A stretch of DNA of 6,254 nt from Acidimicrobiales bacterium (GTDB lineage: Bacteria; Actinomycetota; Acidimicrobiia; Acidimicrobiales; RAAP-2). The DNA is taken from contig JADGOD010000024.1 of assembly GCA_017883125.1 (NCBI GenBank), positions 1-6,254 of the forward strand. Direction: 5' to 3'. Positions 5,645 through 6,254 of this stretch are shown piece by piece. Each line of letters begins with the position of its first letter. The first letter of the stretch is position 1. Below the pieces are notes generated by a model. The model made no database searches. It saw nothing but the letters and a program-made list of their open reading frames with translations, and was not told the DNA's origin. The position numbers and the translations under genes were made by a program.

Positions 5645-6254
5645 TGGCGCCCTCGAGCGAGCGACCCAGGCGGCGGCACGGGCGGACGCAACGATCGTCT
5701 TCGTGGGGACGCACAACCAGACCGAGTCCGAGGGCGAGGACCGCGCCTCGCTCGAGCTACAGGGTCAGCAGGACCAGCTGATCCGCGCCGTGGCCGCGGT
5801 GAACCCGCGCACGGTGGTGGTGGTCAACAGCGGAGCGCCGGTCACGATGGACTGGGCCGAGGAGGTCGCCGGCATCCTCCAGGTCTGGTATCCGGGACAA
5901 GAGGGTGGCGCTGCGATCTCCGACGTCCTCCTGGGCGTGGTCGACGCCTCGGGCCGCCTGCCGACCACCTTTCCCAAGCGGATCGAGGACACCCCTGCGT
6001 ATCCGACCTTCCCCGGAGAGAACGGCGTCACCCGCTACGAGGAGTCGATCTTGGTCGGCTACCGCCACTACGACAGCGGTGGACCCGAGCCCCTCTTCCC
6101 CTTCGGCCACGGCCTCTCCTACACCAGCTTCGACTACTGCGACCTCTCCGTCGCTCCCCGAGGAAGCGGAGTCGACCTCTCCCTCGAGGTGAGCAACGTC
6201 GGGAGCCGGCGCGGCGCCACCGTCGTCCAGGTCTACGTCCGGCGACCCGAGTCG
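5496..6254 (+). CDS. Beta-glucosidase GH3, C-terminal part (frame +1 relative to the N-terminal part; 3' partial)
   Basis: Frame 3 stays open from the G-run to the window end and continues the same enzyme. It holds the second half of the PA14 domain (SFFSLGTDEITASLKL to GVCLGARF), then the rest of the GH3 second domain: ADATIVFVG, NQTESEGEDR (carrying the likely acid/base glutamate, E567 or E569 if one G is removed), TVVVVNSGAPV, ILQVWYPGQEGG and GRLPTTFP. Next come FPFGHGLSYT and the first strands of a fibronectin-III-like domain (LSLEVSNVGSRRGATVVQVY). With one G deleted the joined protein reaches residue 743 at the window edge; relatives of this KmBglI-like GH3/PA14 type are usually about 800-850 residues, so roughly 60-110 are missing. 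No start codon or ribosome binding site marks a separate gene at this junction, so it is best read as the same gene with a frameshift. Confidence 0.88.

Noticed and set aside
1..6254. CRISPR array, toxin-antitoxin pair, defence system or riboswitch
   Set aside because: No regularly spaced repeats, no short paired toxin/antitoxin genes, no defence-type nuclease or helicase motifs and no known riboswitch core were seen on either strand.

Overview
The window is high-GC bacterial DNA, most likely from an actinobacterium (possibly an acidimicrobial lineage, though this is inferred from style only). Support comes from GC-rich codon use, GTG starts, a DrrAB-type ABC pair, a deazaflavin (F420)-type nitroreductase and a tRNA-Arg(CCT). 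Every protein gene recognised reads on the + strand; only the tRNA is on the - strand.

Left part (1-1234): a possible C-terminal tail of an unidentified gene (1-120), a gene-poor stretch with a strong nested hairpin (168-212), tRNA-Arg(CCT) on the minus strand (408-480), and a decayed, frameshifted N-terminal piece of a phage-type tyrosine integrase (about 700-1070) with no catalytic domain. A tRNA gene, an integrase relic and hairpins together look like the scar of an old integrative element, but the integrase lies on the 5' side of the tRNA, so the usual tRNA-3'-end arrangement does not fit simply.

Middle (1235-3678): a two-gene ABC exporter operon of the daunorubicin-resistance type. The ATPase (331 aa) and ABC-2 permease (295 aa) overlap by one base (TGATG). 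About 150 bases downstream is a 135-aa F420-dependent nitroreductase/Ddn-family enzyme starting at GTG 3271. The three could form one detoxification-like group (export plus F420-linked reduction), but they are not shown to be co-transcribed.

Right part (3679-6254): a 346-base gap with an orphan open stretch and a palindrome near a -10-like element, then a large glycoside hydrolase family 3 beta-glucosidase with an inserted PA14 domain and no signal peptide. Its reading frame is broken at an eight-G run (5488-5495); removing one G restores one continuous GH3-PA14-GH3 protein that runs off the window end. This is either a sequencing/assembly error or a real frameshift.

I found no convincing new biological system. 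The points most worth checking are the G8 frameshift, the tRNA/integrase scar and the 45-nt hairpin.
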